Shown: positions 1 through 9,999, numbered from the stretch's first letter. The stretch: DNA of 64,000 nucleotides from Marinomonas hwangdonensis (GCF_003721245.1 NZ_RIZG01000001.1:372001-436000); one strand, 5' to 3'. Translations and numbers: made by a program. The notes: generated from the letters alone by a model not told the origin.

Positions 1-1020
1 ATCTTTACTTGCCATCATGCTGGTTAGACACTTTAGGTAGTCGTAATAATACTCGACTTTTTCATTCGGGGTGTCTCGGGTTAAACGAATCAAACGAGAG
101 TAACCCTGTTCCGCATTTGGCCAGTCTTTAAGTTTCATACTAATTTGTGCCAGACGCAAAGCCCGTTCAAACGCCCGTGGTGATACTTCCAGTGCCGCTA
201 TCATGGCGTCTTGTGCTGCTTTCTCATTACCAAGGCTCTCGTGGGCGTCGGCTAATTGATCATAAGCCGATAGAAAATAACGGCTTAAACTGATCGTGTG
301 CTCGAATTTTTTCACCGCAGCCGCTACTGTTCCAAGCTTTAACTCACACAAGGCAATACCGTAATGAGCCCAAGCCAGATTCTTATTTTTATGAGTCACC
401 AGCATGTAATGATTTTTTGCGTCTTTATAACGACCACGCTCATACAGTGATTCACCAATGACTTTTAAGCACTGACTGGCGTAATGAGGGGAATGCGCCA
501 TGGTTTCTTTGGCTTGTGCTTCCATCCCATCAAAGTCGGATTTTTTTCGTGCATCATTGATGCCTTTAAAGGCTTTCTTTTGCAGCTTAACCCTTTCCAA
601 ACGACGATAGAAAGCCGTGGGGGGAAAAGGCTTAACCAAATAACTGTCGGGTTGGTACTCTAAGACATTCACCACACTTTCATAGGCGGTGTCCGCAGTG
701 ATCATGATGAAAATGGTGGAGTGGTCTTGGGAGTAGTTTTTACGTGCGGTTTCTAGAATTTGCTGACCATCAATACTGCCCCCCAAATTATAGTCAGATA
801 GAACAATATCATAGGGTCTTTCGAGAATGCGTTTGATGGCGGCTTGGCCAGAAGGTTCCACATCAATATTGGAGTAGCCCAGTGACGTCATCAAGGACTT
901 GAGCATCAGTCGCATTTCGCCAATATCTTCGATGATGAGTACACGTTTTTTTGACACATTCGCAAGGTTCTGTTGCGGTTTATTTGTATCATCAACACCT
1001 AGAGTGATTGCATCTACCAC
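1..1020 (-). CDS. Response regulator with REC and TPR domains (3' end outside window)
   Basis: The frame stays open from a GTG at 1020 to the window edge, giving 340 residues without a stop, so the C-terminus is missing. After a 24-residue leader, a receiver domain starts at KKRVLIIED. The probable phosphoacceptor is Asp76 in VLSDYNLGG, and the conserved Lys is near 130 in YLVKPF. From about residue 165 the protein is helical and TPR-like (for example NLAWAHYGIALCELKLG, then AYDQLADAHESLGNEKAA). There is no DNA-binding or GGDEF domain in the visible part, so output is probably by protein-protein contact. REC-TPR proteins such as Vibrio VieB are known regulators of sensor kinases. The GTG start is chosen because AGGTAG lies 5 bases upstream. 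No partner kinase is adjacent on the visible side. Confidence 0.85.
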   Translation of the reverse strand, partial: MVDAITLGVDDTNKPQQNLANVSKKRVLIIEDIGEMRLMLKSLMTSLGYSNIDVEPSGQAAIKRILERPYDIVLSDYNLGGSIDGQQILETARKNYSQDHSTIFIMITADTAYESVVNVLEYQPDSYLVKPFPPTAFYRRLERVKLQKKAFKGINDARKKSDFDGMEAQAKETMAHSPHYASQCLKVIGESLYERGRYKDAKNHYMLVTHKNKNLAWAHYGIALCELKLGTVAAAVKKFEHTISLSRYFLSAYDQLADAHESLGNEKAAQDAMIAALEVSPRAFERALRLAQISMKLKDWPNAEQGYSRLIRLTRDTPNEKVEYYYDYLKCLTSMMASKD

Positions 1021-1118
1021 GACAACTACCTGATTTTATAGAGTTATACAAAAAATAATGCAATCTTTATATCATGCAAGGAAGTGAAATACTAAAAAAA
1101 ATCACATTTGAAAAATAA

Positions 1119-1147
1119 AAAAGTGACGGTGTTTAGCCGTCACTTTT
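1119..1147 (-). terminator. Rho-independent terminator of the 2OG-Fe dioxygenase gene
   Basis: An 11-bp perfect stem (AAAAGTGACGG / CCGTCACTTTT) with a 7-base loop lies 45 bases past the minus-strand dioxygenase stop. Read on the minus strand, the stem runs into a T-rich tail. Confidence 0.85.
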
Positions 1148-1192
1148 CTGGGTGCCTAAAAAGCAAGAAGCAATGATTTTAGTGTAGGGCAA

Positions 1193-1843
1193 TTAATGCA
1201 CTAAGTTGGCGGTAAGCACAAACACGTCCATATAGCCCTTGTCGCCGTTTGTTGGCTGGATAGGTTGGGCGCTATGGAAAAATTTACGATCATTAAGTAC
1301 GACAAATTCGCCTTTATCAAAGTGGTGGCTGATCAGTGCTGGGCTGTTCTTGTCTAGATGCACATTGATGCTGCCGCCTTCAATATTGTGGCGTTGCATG
1401 ACATAGATTCCAATGCGATCGAATCCGTCTTGATGAACGCCTTCTGGTGCGACTTCAGCACTTTTATGGTCAGCAAAGATACGCAGTTGGTGTACCTCTA
1501 TCGGTGTTCCGTCTGCCACGTTTGCCATGGTTTGAAAGTGCTGAAATAGTTCAACAAAGGCATCATCACGGACAATGCTATCGTCAATTTCTTCGTAGCT
1601 GCGAACAACGTCACCCTGGAAGTGGTTGATGCTTTTGTCCTGCACAAAGGTTTGCATTGGCAAGCGATTCAGCGCCCCTTGTTCAACGGTAAAGCGTGAG
1701 TAACGACGCAGACGAAACTCGCCATCAGCATAGGGATTAGGCGGCAAATGGTCAAAGGAAGGGGCAAGATGATTAACGCTTTCGGCCGTCAGTTGACCCA
1801 GTTCAAGGTAGAAAGATGTGTTTTGAGACTTTTCGGAAATCAT
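1193..1843 (-). CDS. 2OG-Fe(II) dioxygenase family protein (PF10014-like)
   Basis: A protein of 216 residues resembling the small 2-oxoglutarate/Fe(II) dioxygenase family that includes the Bacillus free-isoleucine hydroxylase. The putative iron ligands are the HQD pair in APEGVHQDGFDR and a distal His in RKFFHSAQPI; between them lies the jelly-roll stretch IGIYVMQRHNIEGGSINVHL. The substrate cannot be read from sequence; members hydroxylate free amino acids, so an amino-acid substrate is an inference. An upstream in-frame ATG at 1864 has no ribosome site, whereas the ATG at 1843 follows AGAGGA by 7 bases and is preferred. The gene is monocistronic, with its own terminator at 1119-1147, and is divergent from the chemoreceptor at 2221. 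Confidence 0.8.
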   Translation of the reverse strand: MISEKSQNTSFYLELGQLTAESVNHLAPSFDHLPPNPYADGEFRLRRYSRFTVEQGALNRLPMQTFVQDKSINHFQGDVVRSYEEIDDSIVRDDAFVELFQHFQTMANVADGTPIEVHQLRIFADHKSAEVAPEGVHQDGFDRIGIYVMQRHNIEGGSINVHLDKNSPALISHHFDKGEFVVLNDRKFFHSAQPIQPTNGDKGYMDVFVLTANLVH

Positions 1844-2220
1844 GATGTTGTCCTCTTTTGACATCGGCAGATTGTGCGCGACGAATTGTATTATTGTTGT
1901 AGCGCTTCATGGGCGCCTTCTTCTAGTGTAGTAGGAATGAAAGAGAAAAACTTTGCTTTTTATGTCCTTTGTAAGGGTATTTAGAGATAAGTAATTCACT
2001 TTATATTAATTTTATGGATAGATTATTTAAGCTATTGAAATGTGAATTACGCATGGCCAAAAATATAAGGTCAAAAGCGGCATCAAGTGTTTAAAAAGGC
2101 GGCCGATCAATCCATTAAGTCATGAGCTACAACTTTAGTCTTATATAAAGGGTTTTATATTGTTTTTTTACAGTCATCACTAAACACTAGAAAATTAAAA
2201 ACGGGTAGATAGGAAAAACG
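1844..2220. other. Divergent intergenic region
   Basis: This 377-base stretch separates the minus-strand dioxygenase from the plus-strand chemoreceptor. It is AT-rich in its middle part and holds a sigma-28-like promoter at 2083-2109. I see no small gene or RNA structure in the rest. Confidence 0.6.
2083..2109 (+). promoter_or_regulatory. Candidate sigma-28 (FliA) promoter of the chemoreceptor
   Basis: TCAA at 2083-2086 and GCCGATCA at 2102-2109 are separated by exactly 15 bases. The flagellar/chemotaxis sigma-28 consensus is TAAA-N15-GCCGATAA, so 3 of 4 and 7 of 8 positions match. The site lies 111 bases before the start codon of the chemoreceptor at 2221, the type of gene this sigma factor usually serves. 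Confidence 0.55.
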
Positions 2221-3807
2221 ATGGTGTACTTTCAGTTAAGCGGTGTGTTGAGTCTGTTTGCGCTTTTGGTGTTTGGTGCTTCACAGGGCGCAATCACCTT
2301 ACCTTATGCTGGTATTGGCATTGCCTTAAGTTTACTGATAGGGGGCGCGGTTCTGTACCGCCACAAAAACGAACACCAGGCTCATAATGGGTCTATATCG
2401 TCTGATGCGAATGCGTCCATTGTCGATAGCAAGGTGAGCATGTCTGATGTCAGTAAAACCGTGACCAAGGCGACGTCTAAAATGGCCATTGGCGCAGCCG
2501 AAGTATCTTACTTTGTGGATACGCTGAGTAAAGATATTCATCACACCCGGGATGACAGTGAGCAAATCACCCAAGCCGTCGAGTCGCTATCGCAAACAGG
2601 CTTAACCCTATCCAATAATTTGGGGCAGCTTGCAAGTACAATGAGCGACACCGCTCAGTCGAGCCGCACCGCACAAACGGCCTTGTCACAAAGTGCTGAG
2701 CAAATTAACGAATTAACGCAAAAGGTTCATACGGCGAGTGAGCAGTTGGCTTTATTAACCAAGAGTGCCGATGATATTGACAGTATAACGGCCGTGATCA
2801 AAGGGGTGTCTGAACAGACGAATTTACTAGCCTTAAATGCGGCAATAGAAGCCGCGCGCGCCGGTGAGCAAGGGCGAGGTTTTGCGGTGGTGGCTGATGA
2901 AGTACGAGCATTAGCGGGCAAAAGCGCGGACGCGTCGGCACAGATCTCCAGCTTGTTAACTGATGTGCGTAGAAACAGTGAGTTAACCAACCGTGAAATG
3001 GTTTCCTTAAAATCCTTAACAGACGCTTTATCTGACACGCTTCTTGGTGAAGCACAGCGTTTTATTGCATTAACGCAGGAAGTCCAAAATGCCTCAGTTG
3101 TGTTGTCAGATGTTGAGCGTGCAGGGGAGGAGTTGGGTGCGACCAGCACTCAGATCAATGGCTCTATCTCTCGCATCCGTCATTCATTACAAGACATTTC
3201 TACGCGCAGCGATCACCTTTCAAAACAGTCAGCCACATTGAGTAATGGGGCTGAAGTGGTTTTTAGAGAGCTGGCTAAACTGGATCAAACGTTGTTTTTC
3301 TCTGAATTGCTTGGTGTATGTAAGGCGTCAGCCCAATCCATTGGACAAATATTGGAAGAGGCCATTGCCAAGGGCGAGTTAACCCAGCAGGCGGTATTTT
3401 CAACAGACTATCAGCCAATAAAGGGGACTCGTCCCGAAAAATTCAGCACCCCTTACGATGCTTTTACAGATAGGATGTTTCCATCGATTCAAGAGGCGAT
3501 TTTAGACAATTATAAAGACGTCATGTTCGCCGGTGCGGTCGATGTGAATGGGTATTTTCCAACGCATAACAAAAAATTCAGTCAGCCATTAACTGGCGAC
3601 TATGAAAAAGATTTGTTGAGCAATCGAACAAAACGCATTTTTAACGATGCCACTGGACGTCGATGCGGTGCGCACACAGACTCGTTTTTGTTGCAAACCT
3701 ATAAACGTGATACGGGAGAAATCCTGCATGATCTTTCGGTGCCTATTTTTGTTAATGGCAAGCACTGGGGCGGGTTTAGAATGGGCTTCCAGTCGCCTCA
3801 TCAGTAA
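2221..3807 (+). CDS. Methyl-accepting chemotaxis protein with C-terminal sensor domain
   Basis: A 528-residue chemoreceptor of unusual layout. Two short hydrophobic segments lie at residues 3-24 and 25-45 with almost no periplasmic loop, and no HAMP domain is visible. The signalling domain occupies roughly residues 70-350, with the hairpin tip [19 protein letters not shown]. After it, residues 355-528 form a cytoplasmic ligand-binding-like domain with the motifs [31 protein letters not shown] and [11 protein letters not shown]. This GY-PTHN domain recurs at the C-terminus of marine gammaproteobacterial receptors. The input is therefore probably intracellular (redox, metabolite or cofactor), which is an inference. 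The ribosome site AGGAAAA precedes the ATG. The sigma-28-like promoter at 2083-2109 supports a chemotaxis role. Confidence 0.92.
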   Translation: MVYFQLSGVLSLFALLVFGASQGAITLPYAGIGIALSLLIGGAVLYRHKNEHQAHNGSISSDANASIVDSKVSMSDVSKTVTKATSKMAIGAAEVSYFVDTLSKDIHHTRDDSEQITQAVESLSQTGLTLSNNLGQLASTMSDTAQSSRTAQTALSQSAEQINELTQKVHTASEQLALLTKSADDIDSITAVIKGVSEQTNLLALNAAIEAARAGEQGRGFAVVADEVRALAGKSADASAQISSLLTDVRRNSELTNREMVSLKSLTDALSDTLLGEAQRFIALTQEVQNASVVLSDVERAGEELGATSTQINGSISRIRHSLQDISTRSDHLSKQSATLSNGAEVVFRELAKLDQTLFFSELLGVCKASAQSIGQILEEAIAKGELTQQAVFSTDYQPIKGTRPEKFSTPYDAFTDRMFPSIQEAILDNYKDVMFAGAVDVNGYFPTHNKKFSQPLTGDYEKDLLSNRTKRIFNDATGRRCGAHTDSFLLQTYKRDTGEILHDLSVPIFVNGKHWGGFRMGFQSPHQ

Positions 3808-3913
3808 TGAGCTTAGGGTGGCTTAGACTTAGTCCACTGCGTGATATTTCCTTAATCAATGGGGGAAGAATAAGGTAAAGTGGTGGAACTAATCCATTCT
3901 ACTAGGTTTGCCC

Positions 3914-5719
3914 ATGAAACAGTCATCGACACCAACGGATACACCAGCGAGTGGTGGCAATAGTCTCAACATACTGATTCCATATTTACGCCCTTATCGT
4001 CGTCAAATGGTTCTGGCGTTACTGGCTTTAGTGATTACCGCTGCCACCATGCTGAGTTTAGGTAAAGGGGTGCAGTTATTGATTGATGACGGGCTTGCTT
4101 CTGGATCTGAAACAGCATTGACCTATGCTTTGATGGTGTTTTTAGGCTTGGTGTTGTTGCTGGGTGTGGGCAGCTTTTGTCGCTTTTATTTGGTGTCGTG
4201 GATTGGTGAGAGAGTCGTCGCCGACCTTAGGCAGGCGGTGTTTGCTCATTTGTTAAGCCTTTCTCCCTCTTTTTTTGAAGACAACTCTCCCAGTGAAATT
4301 CAATCCCGTATTACCGCAGACACAACGCTTTTGCAAAGCGTGATAGGGTCTTCTTTGTCTATCGCCTTACGCAACAGTTTGATGTTGTTTGGCGGGGTTC
4401 TATTTTTGCTGATAATGCACTTTAAGCTTACCCTCATTTTATTGGCCTGTGTGCCTTTTGTGATTGTCCCTGTGTTGTTCTTTGGTCGACGAGTAAGGCG
4501 CTTGTCCCGTGATAGCCAAGACGAAGTCGCCAACGTAGGGCGATACTTGTCACAAGCGCTGCGACACATCAAGGTAGTACAAGCCTTCAGCCATGAGCAA
4601 CACGATATACAACGTTTTTCTGACACGGTAGAGCGTGCCTTTGATGTCAGCGTGAAGCGTATTCAGCAACGTTCTTGGTTGACTTTGATGGTGATTTTGC
4701 TGTCTATGAGCGGAATAGGCGTCATGTTGTGGTTTGGCGGAAAAGACGTTATTTCCGGTGCCATCAGTGCTGGTGATCTGGCCAGTTTTTTATTTTATTC
4801 TGTGATTGTGGCAGGGTCGTTAGCGGCGATCTCTGAAGTCATGGGGGAACTGCAAAGAGCGGCTGGGGCCGCTGAGCGTATCATGGAATTACTGAGCGCG
4901 CGCAGTGCCGTGGTGAATGGCTCGTTGCCTTTTTCGTTAAAAAATATACAAGCGATTCCTCAAGGTGACGCTCTCATTCAATTTGACCATGTCGAGTTCC
5001 GATACCCCACTCGTCCCGATTACGCGGCGTTAAAAAATCTGACTTTTTCGATTAAACAAGGTGAGATGGTAGCACTGGTTGGGCCATCTGGAGCCGGAAA
5101 ATCGACCTTGTTTGAGCTATTGCTGCGGTTCTATGATCCACAACAAGGGCAGATTACTCTAGCGGGTACCCATATTCGAGAATCCTCTTTAACCGATTTG
5201 CGGTCGTGCTTTGCTTTGGTACCGCAAGAAACCGTGCTGTTTGATCAAACCGTCTATGACAACTTAGGGTATGCCAATCGTCTTGCGCCTCATCATGTCG
5301 TACAGCAGGCGGCAGAACAGGCCAATGCCCATGCCTTCATTACTGAGTTAGATCAGGGTTATGAAACACGGTTAGGAGAAGACGGTGTGCGCTTGTCAGG
5401 GGGACAGAGACAGCGTATTGCCATTGCCCGCGCGATATTAAAAAATGCCCCCATCTTACTGTTAGACGAAGCCACCAGTGCGTTAGATGCCCAGAGTGAG
5501 AGCAAGGTGCAAACCGCACTGGAGCCATTGATGAAGGGCAAAACCACCTTGGTTATTGCCCATCGTCTAGCGACTGTGTTGAACGCAGACCGCATCATTG
5601 TGATGGATCAAGGGGAGATTATTGCTCAAGGCACTCATAACGAGTTACTAGTCAGTTGTACCTTGTATAAGCGGTTAGCGGATTTGCAGTTCCGTTATCA
5701 GGAAACCGTCACGTCTTAG
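3914..5719 (+). CDS. ABC exporter, fused permease and ATPase (ABCB/MsbA-like)
   Basis: A half-transporter of 601 residues: six predicted membrane helices (about residues 30-310), then a nucleotide-binding domain. The ATPase carries Walker A GPSGAGKST, the Q-loop region ALVPQETVLFDQ, signature LSGGQRQRIAIARA, Walker B ILLLDEATSALD and switch His in VIAHRL, so it should be catalytically active as a homodimer. The family exports lipids, peptides or drugs; the substrate is not evident. The reading frame opens at a TTG (3908), but the ATG at 3914 lies 7 bases after AGG and is preferred. The gene is convergent with glgX, and the two stop codons overlap between 5716 and 5719. Confidence 0.93.
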   Translation: MKQSSTPTDTPASGGNSLNILIPYLRPYRRQMVLALLALVITAATMLSLGKGVQLLIDDGLASGSETALTYALMVFLGLVLLLGVGSFCRFYLVSWIGERVVADLRQAVFAHLLSLSPSFFEDNSPSEIQSRITADTTLLQSVIGSSLSIALRNSLMLFGGVLFLLIMHFKLTLILLACVPFVIVPVLFFGRRVRRLSRDSQDEVANVGRYLSQALRHIKVVQAFSHEQHDIQRFSDTVERAFDVSVKRIQQRSWLTLMVILLSMSGIGVMLWFGGKDVISGAISAGDLASFLFYSVIVAGSLAAISEVMGELQRAAGAAERIMELLSARSAVVNGSLPFSLKNIQAIPQGDALIQFDHVEFRYPTRPDYAALKNLTFSIKQGEMVALVGPSGAGKSTLFELLLRFYDPQQGQITLAGTHIRESSLTDLRSCFALVPQETVLFDQTVYDNLGYANRLAPHHVVQQAAEQANAHAFITELDQGYETRLGEDGVRLSGGQRQRIAIARAILKNAPILLLDEATSALDAQSESKVQTALEPLMKGKTTLVIAHRLATVLNADRIIVMDQGEIIAQGTHNELLVSCTLYKRLADLQFRYQETVTS

Positions 5720-7758
5720 TATTTGCCTACAAAGACCCCTCGGTACGCGCACTCTAATGCTTTACCGGCTAGGCTCATGCCTGGTGTCTGGTAAAGCGTT
5801 TCTAGCGGATGACCTTTCGTAGGCAAGGGGACGGTTATCGCTTTGTCAGCGCGATAAAAGACGATCCAAATGTGGCTGGATAGGTCTGCAGTGGTAAGCA
5901 CTAGGCTGAGATAATGTCGTTCGCTTTGTGTCCAATCCGCTTCTGTCATGGGCAAGTTTTGCTCATTGAGCCACTGAATATGGTCAAGATGCGTATGACG
6001 ATACAAGGCGTCGTCTTCTAAATGTATTTCAGCCAATATGGGGTAGGTTTTGCGCAGCGCCAATAATGTCGATATGGTGCTTTGTAGCGATTCTCTCGCA
6101 TGACGCTCTGCAGAACTGAGGTGCTGCCATTGTTGCCAAGTGATCTCGTTGTCCTGGCAATAGGCGTTGTTATTGCCGTGTTGTGTGTGAGATAACTCGT
6201 CGCCGCCCAAAATGTGAGGCGTTCCCTGACTCAACAGCAAGGTTGCCATAAAACACAATTGTTGGTTTAGGCGTCTGGCTTGAATATTTTGATCATCGGT
6301 GTCGCCTTCGACGCCAAAGTTCTGGCTGATATTATCGCCATGGCCGTCACGATTATTTTCCATGTTGGCCAGATTATGGCGCTGGTGGTAAGACACCAAG
6401 TCTCTTAGGGTGTAGCCGTCATGGTAGGTAATGTAATTGACGGATGTAAGGGCACTACGGTGGCCTTTATGAAAATAATCACGGGACCCCATCAGTCGGG
6501 TAGCAAACGCCGCTACCAGATCGTTATCGCCGCGCCAAAAACGTCGCATAGTGTCGCGGTATTGGTCATTGCATTCTAAAAAGCCATTCGGGAATTGTCC
6601 AACTTGGTAGCCGTTGGGACCTATGTCCCAAGGTTCCATAACAAGGCAGGTTTGGCTTAAAACGGGGTCTTGAAGGATAGCTTGCAATAAGGGGGCATTA
6701 GGGCTGAAGTCATGATCAGTTCGGCCTAGGTCAACGCCAAGATCAAAACGGAAACCGTCTACGCCCATGACCTCAACCCAATAGCGCATACTGTCACAAA
6801 TTAAGCGAATACTGGCCCAATGATAGGTGTCGAGGCAGTTTCCACAGCCAGTATAATTCAAATATTGACCATCTTGGTGGCGATAGTAGCGAGCATTGTC
6901 TAGGCCACGAAAGCACACACTGGATTGATTTATTTCACTTTCGGCGGTGTGGTTATAGACCACATCTAAGATGACTTCGAAGCCCGCTGTTTTGAGGCCA
7001 TCTACCATGTGTTGGAATTCAGTGATAGCATCGAGTTTGGCATAAGACGGTTCTGGCGCAAAAAAGCTGACAGGGTTATAGCCCCAGTAATTTGTCAAAG
7101 ACAGGGATTGCAGATGCCGTTCAGTCATAAAGCTAAAACAAGGCATGAGCTGAATGGTGGTAATATTCAGACTTTGCAAATGTTGAATGCCTGCTTCTGA
7201 AATGACCCCTAAATAAGTGCCTTTTAGGTCATCATCAATCGGCAGGTTTTGACTAAAGCCTTTAACATGCAACTCATAAATCGCTCGGCTGGCAGGCTCA
7301 ACCTTGACTCTCGCTGGGCGTGTTAAATCACTTTTCACCGTTCGCACGACCGACTTGGGCACGCAATAAGCCGAATCCACTGAGTGCAACTGACCTTCTT
7401 TCGTCATCGCTGCTTGATCTTGATGCCAAGATATTTTGTCACTCAGTAGTTTAGCGTAAGGGTCGATCAGTAATTTATGCTCATTAAACATCTGTTGTTG
7501 CGCTGGATTGAATTCTCCTTTTGCACGCAAGCCATAGTGTTGGCCTTCGGTTAATCCCAGCACTTCCATGTACCAAACACCTTGACGCTTATTAAGAAAA
7601 GGCAAGGATTCGCGCTCTGTGCCGTCTTGGTCAAAAAGGCACAAATACAACTGATGAGCCTCTTCAGCGACCACAGAAAAATTAACGCCATGATCTGTGA
7701 CGGTGGCACCAAGAGGAAAAGGTGTGCCATTAGAAAGGTGATGTGTTGCTGAGCTCAT
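5716..7758 (-). CDS. glgX: Glycogen debranching protein GlgX (GH13)
   Basis: A 680-residue isoamylase-type enzyme that hydrolyses alpha-1,6 branches of glycogen limit dextrins. An N-terminal CBM48-like domain (LGATVTDHGVNFSVVAEEA) is followed by the GH13 barrel. The catalytic triad is visible: nucleophile Asp339 in GFRFDLGVDLG, acid/base Glu375 in LVMEPWDIG, and Asp447 in TYHDGYTLRD. The GGDELSHTQHGNNNAYCQDN stretch is characteristic of GlgX. Length fits the family. It is the last gene of the operon, starting 39 bases after glgB, with GAGG 5 bases before the ATG. Its stop overlaps that of the convergent ABC exporter, so no terminator fits between the two genes. Confidence 0.95.
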   Translation of the reverse strand: MSSATHHLSNGTPFPLGATVTDHGVNFSVVAEEAHQLYLCLFDQDGTERESLPFLNKRQGVWYMEVLGLTEGQHYGLRAKGEFNPAQQQMFNEHKLLIDPYAKLLSDKISWHQDQAAMTKEGQLHSVDSAYCVPKSVVRTVKSDLTRPARVKVEPASRAIYELHVKGFSQNLPIDDDLKGTYLGVISEAGIQHLQSLNITTIQLMPCFSFMTERHLQSLSLTNYWGYNPVSFFAPEPSYAKLDAITEFQHMVDGLKTAGFEVILDVVYNHTAESEINQSSVCFRGLDNARYYRHQDGQYLNYTGCGNCLDTYHWASIRLICDSMRYWVEVMGVDGFRFDLGVDLGRTDHDFSPNAPLLQAILQDPVLSQTCLVMEPWDIGPNGYQVGQFPNGFLECNDQYRDTMRRFWRGDNDLVAAFATRLMGSRDYFHKGHRSALTSVNYITYHDGYTLRDLVSYHQRHNLANMENNRDGHGDNISQNFGVEGDTDDQNIQARRLNQQLCFMATLLLSQGTPHILGGDELSHTQHGNNNAYCQDNEITWQQWQHLSSAERHARESLQSTISTLLALRKTYPILAEIHLEDDALYRHTHLDHIQWLNEQNLPMTEADWTQSERHYLSLVLTTADLSSHIWIVFYRADKAITVPLPTKGHPLETLYQTPGMSLAGKALECAYRGVFVGKY

Positions 7759-7797
7759 TGATGCCTCTTGGTGTGGTGGTTAACATATTGTGTGTTT

Positions 7798-9999
7798 TTA
7801 GTTTATGGGTGTCGCAGACCAGATCAGAAGCATACCCGCCAAAGGAGGGATTTCCAGCTCGATGCTCTGTTCACGTCCATGGCTAACAACGGCTTGAGTC
7901 TTGTACGCTTGTGTTTTGACATAACCACTGCCAGTGTACTTCGTCTCATCCGTGTCTAAAATGATTTTGTAGTAGCCTGCTTTAGGTACACCAATTCGAT
8001 AACGTCCATGGGGTGTAGGGGTAAAGTTAACCACAGCGATACTGTGCGCGTCGCTGTTTTTTGCTTTACGAGCGAAGGCCAAAATACTGTTTGCACTGTC
8101 ATCGTAACTGATCCATTCAAAGCCAAGATGAGAGTGATCAAAATGCAAGCTGCTTTCTTCTTGGTAAAGATGGTTCAGATCTTTCGATAAAAGGTGTTGC
8201 GCTTTGTGAAAGTCTGTTTCAAGCAGGTGCCAGTCTAAAGAGCGCTCGTGGCTCCACTCTTGTCCTTGAGCAAATTCATTGCCCATAAAGTTGAGCTTTT
8301 TGCCCGGATGAAAATACATATAAGCCGAGAAAGCGCGTAAATTAGCGAATTTTTGCCACGAGTCTCCCGGCATCTTGGTGATCATAGAGCCTTTGCCATG
8401 CACCACTTCGTCATGGGAAATAGGCAGAACAAACTGCTCATCAAACGCGTAGACCATGCTGAAGCTCAGATCACCTTGATGATGCTGTCGGTAAATGGGG
8501 TCTTTTTTGATATAAGCGAGGGAGTCATTCATCCATCCCATGTTCCACTTAAAACCAAAGCCCAATCCATTCATATAAGTGGGTTTAGACACACCTGGGA
8601 AGGCGGTAGATTCCTCTGCGACAGTGAAGCAGCGCGGATGATTCAAGTATACGGTTTCGTTTAGACGGCGAAGAAAATCAATGGCTTCGTAGTTATGATT
8701 TCCGCCATCTTTATTGGGGATCCATTCACCGTCTTCGCGGGAATAATCTAAGTACAGCATGGAGGCCACCGCATCGACACGCAGGCCGTCGATATGGAAC
8801 TCTTCTAGCCAGTAAACGGCATTACTAATGAGATAATTTACGACATGATCTTTACCAAAATCGTAAATGATGGAATTCCATTCAGGGTGCCAGCCTTTTT
8901 TAGGGTCTGGGTATTCGTATTGCTTTGAGCCATCAAAATTGGCTAAGCCATGGCTGTCGGCAGGGAAATGTGCGGGTACCCAATCCATGATCACACCAAT
9001 ATTGGCTTGGTGCAGGGCATCGACTAAGGCTTTAAAGTCTTCTGGTGAGCCAAAGCGAGAGGTGACAGCGTACAAGCCAACGGGCTGGTAGCCCCAAGAG
9101 CCATCAAAAGGGTATTCCGTAATAGGCAAGAGTTCCACATGGGTGTAGCCCATTTCCACCACATAAGGCACTAACTGGTCTTTTATTTCCGTGTAGGTGA
9201 GGGGCTGGTTGTCGTCTTTTCTTCGCCATGAGCCTAAATGCAATTCATAAATGCTCATGGGTTTTTCATAAATGTCTTCTACGGGGCGTGTGACCCAAGC
9301 GTCATCTTGCCATTGGTGCTTGTTCTCGAAACAAGTGACACTGGCAAAAGAAGGATACTGCTCAATGCGCTGCGCATAAGGGTCGCTGCGGTGAGGCAGT
9401 ATTTCGCCAGCATGAGAGCGAATTTCAAACTTATAACGAGCACCATGCATGACATTAGGAATGAACAAACGCCAGATACCATCGCCGTTACTGGACATGG
9501 GGTGGACTCGTCCATCCCAGGCATTAAAGTCACCGACGACAGCAACAGAGCGTGCTGCAGGCGCATAAACAGCAAACCGAGTGCCTGTTACTGTGACCGA
9601 TTTACTTAGTTGAACATGGGTTTGAATAGCGCCCTGACTTTTGTATAAGCTGGCTTGGTGATGTTCTGGATCTGTAAAAGTGGCCTCAGGGAATTGGTAA
9701 GGATCCACAATGATATACTGGCTATTGTCCTTGTAAGTGATGTCAAGACGATAGTGAAAACGTGAGTGTTCTTTTGGCCACTCAGCATAAAACAAGCCTG
9801 GGTGCTGAGTGGGTTTCATCGTTGACAAGAGCGTATCTGAATCCATGGCGAGGACCCGAATAGACAAGGCTTCCGGCTGCCAAACAGTTAAAGAAAGGCC
9901 TTTTTTCGCCGGCCCTTGTTGCAAACCTAAACAGCCAAAGGGATCGGCGCAGCGTGTTGTCAGTATATCGTTGATGAGGTCGTTTTTTATTATATCCAT
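7798..9999 (-). CDS. glgB: 1,4-alpha-glucan branching enzyme GlgB
   Basis: A 733-residue GH13 branching enzyme that makes alpha-1,6 links in glycogen. It has the long two-module N-terminus of the E. coli type (an N1 domain starting with DPFGCLGLQ, then the CBM48 with VAVVGDFNAWDGRVHPM). Catalytic residues are Asp409 in GLRVDAVASM, Glu462 in TVAEESTAF and the Asp of LPISHDEVVHGKGS, at positions close to those of the E. coli enzyme. FMGNEFAQGQEWSHERSLDW is the usual C-terminal barrel motif. GGAGAAG precedes the ATG. The gene lies 38 bases after the GH15-like gene and 39 before glgX, on the same strand. Confidence 0.96.
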   Translation of the reverse strand: MDIIKNDLINDILTTRCADPFGCLGLQQGPAKKGLSLTVWQPEALSIRVLAMDSDTLLSTMKPTQHPGLFYAEWPKEHSRFHYRLDITYKDNSQYIIVDPYQFPEATFTDPEHHQASLYKSQGAIQTHVQLSKSVTVTGTRFAVYAPAARSVAVVGDFNAWDGRVHPMSSNGDGIWRLFIPNVMHGARYKFEIRSHAGEILPHRSDPYAQRIEQYPSFASVTCFENKHQWQDDAWVTRPVEDIYEKPMSIYELHLGSWRRKDDNQPLTYTEIKDQLVPYVVEMGYTHVELLPITEYPFDGSWGYQPVGLYAVTSRFGSPEDFKALVDALHQANIGVIMDWVPAHFPADSHGLANFDGSKQYEYPDPKKGWHPEWNSIIYDFGKDHVVNYLISNAVYWLEEFHIDGLRVDAVASMLYLDYSREDGEWIPNKDGGNHNYEAIDFLRRLNETVYLNHPRCFTVAEESTAFPGVSKPTYMNGLGFGFKWNMGWMNDSLAYIKKDPIYRQHHQGDLSFSMVYAFDEQFVLPISHDEVVHGKGSMITKMPGDSWQKFANLRAFSAYMYFHPGKKLNFMGNEFAQGQEWSHERSLDWHLLETDFHKAQHLLSKDLNHLYQEESSLHFDHSHLGFEWISYDDSANSILAFARKAKNSDAHSIAVVNFTPTPHGRYRIGVPKAGYYKIILDTDETKYTGSGYVKTQAYKTQAVVSHGREQSIELEIPPLAGMLLIWSATPIN

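Noticed and set aside
2727-3149. 140-codon ORF on the minus strand inside the chemoreceptor
   Set aside because: It is antisense to the conserved signalling domain, is rich in Ser, Ala and Thr as expected of a shadow frame, and has no ribosome site or family motif.
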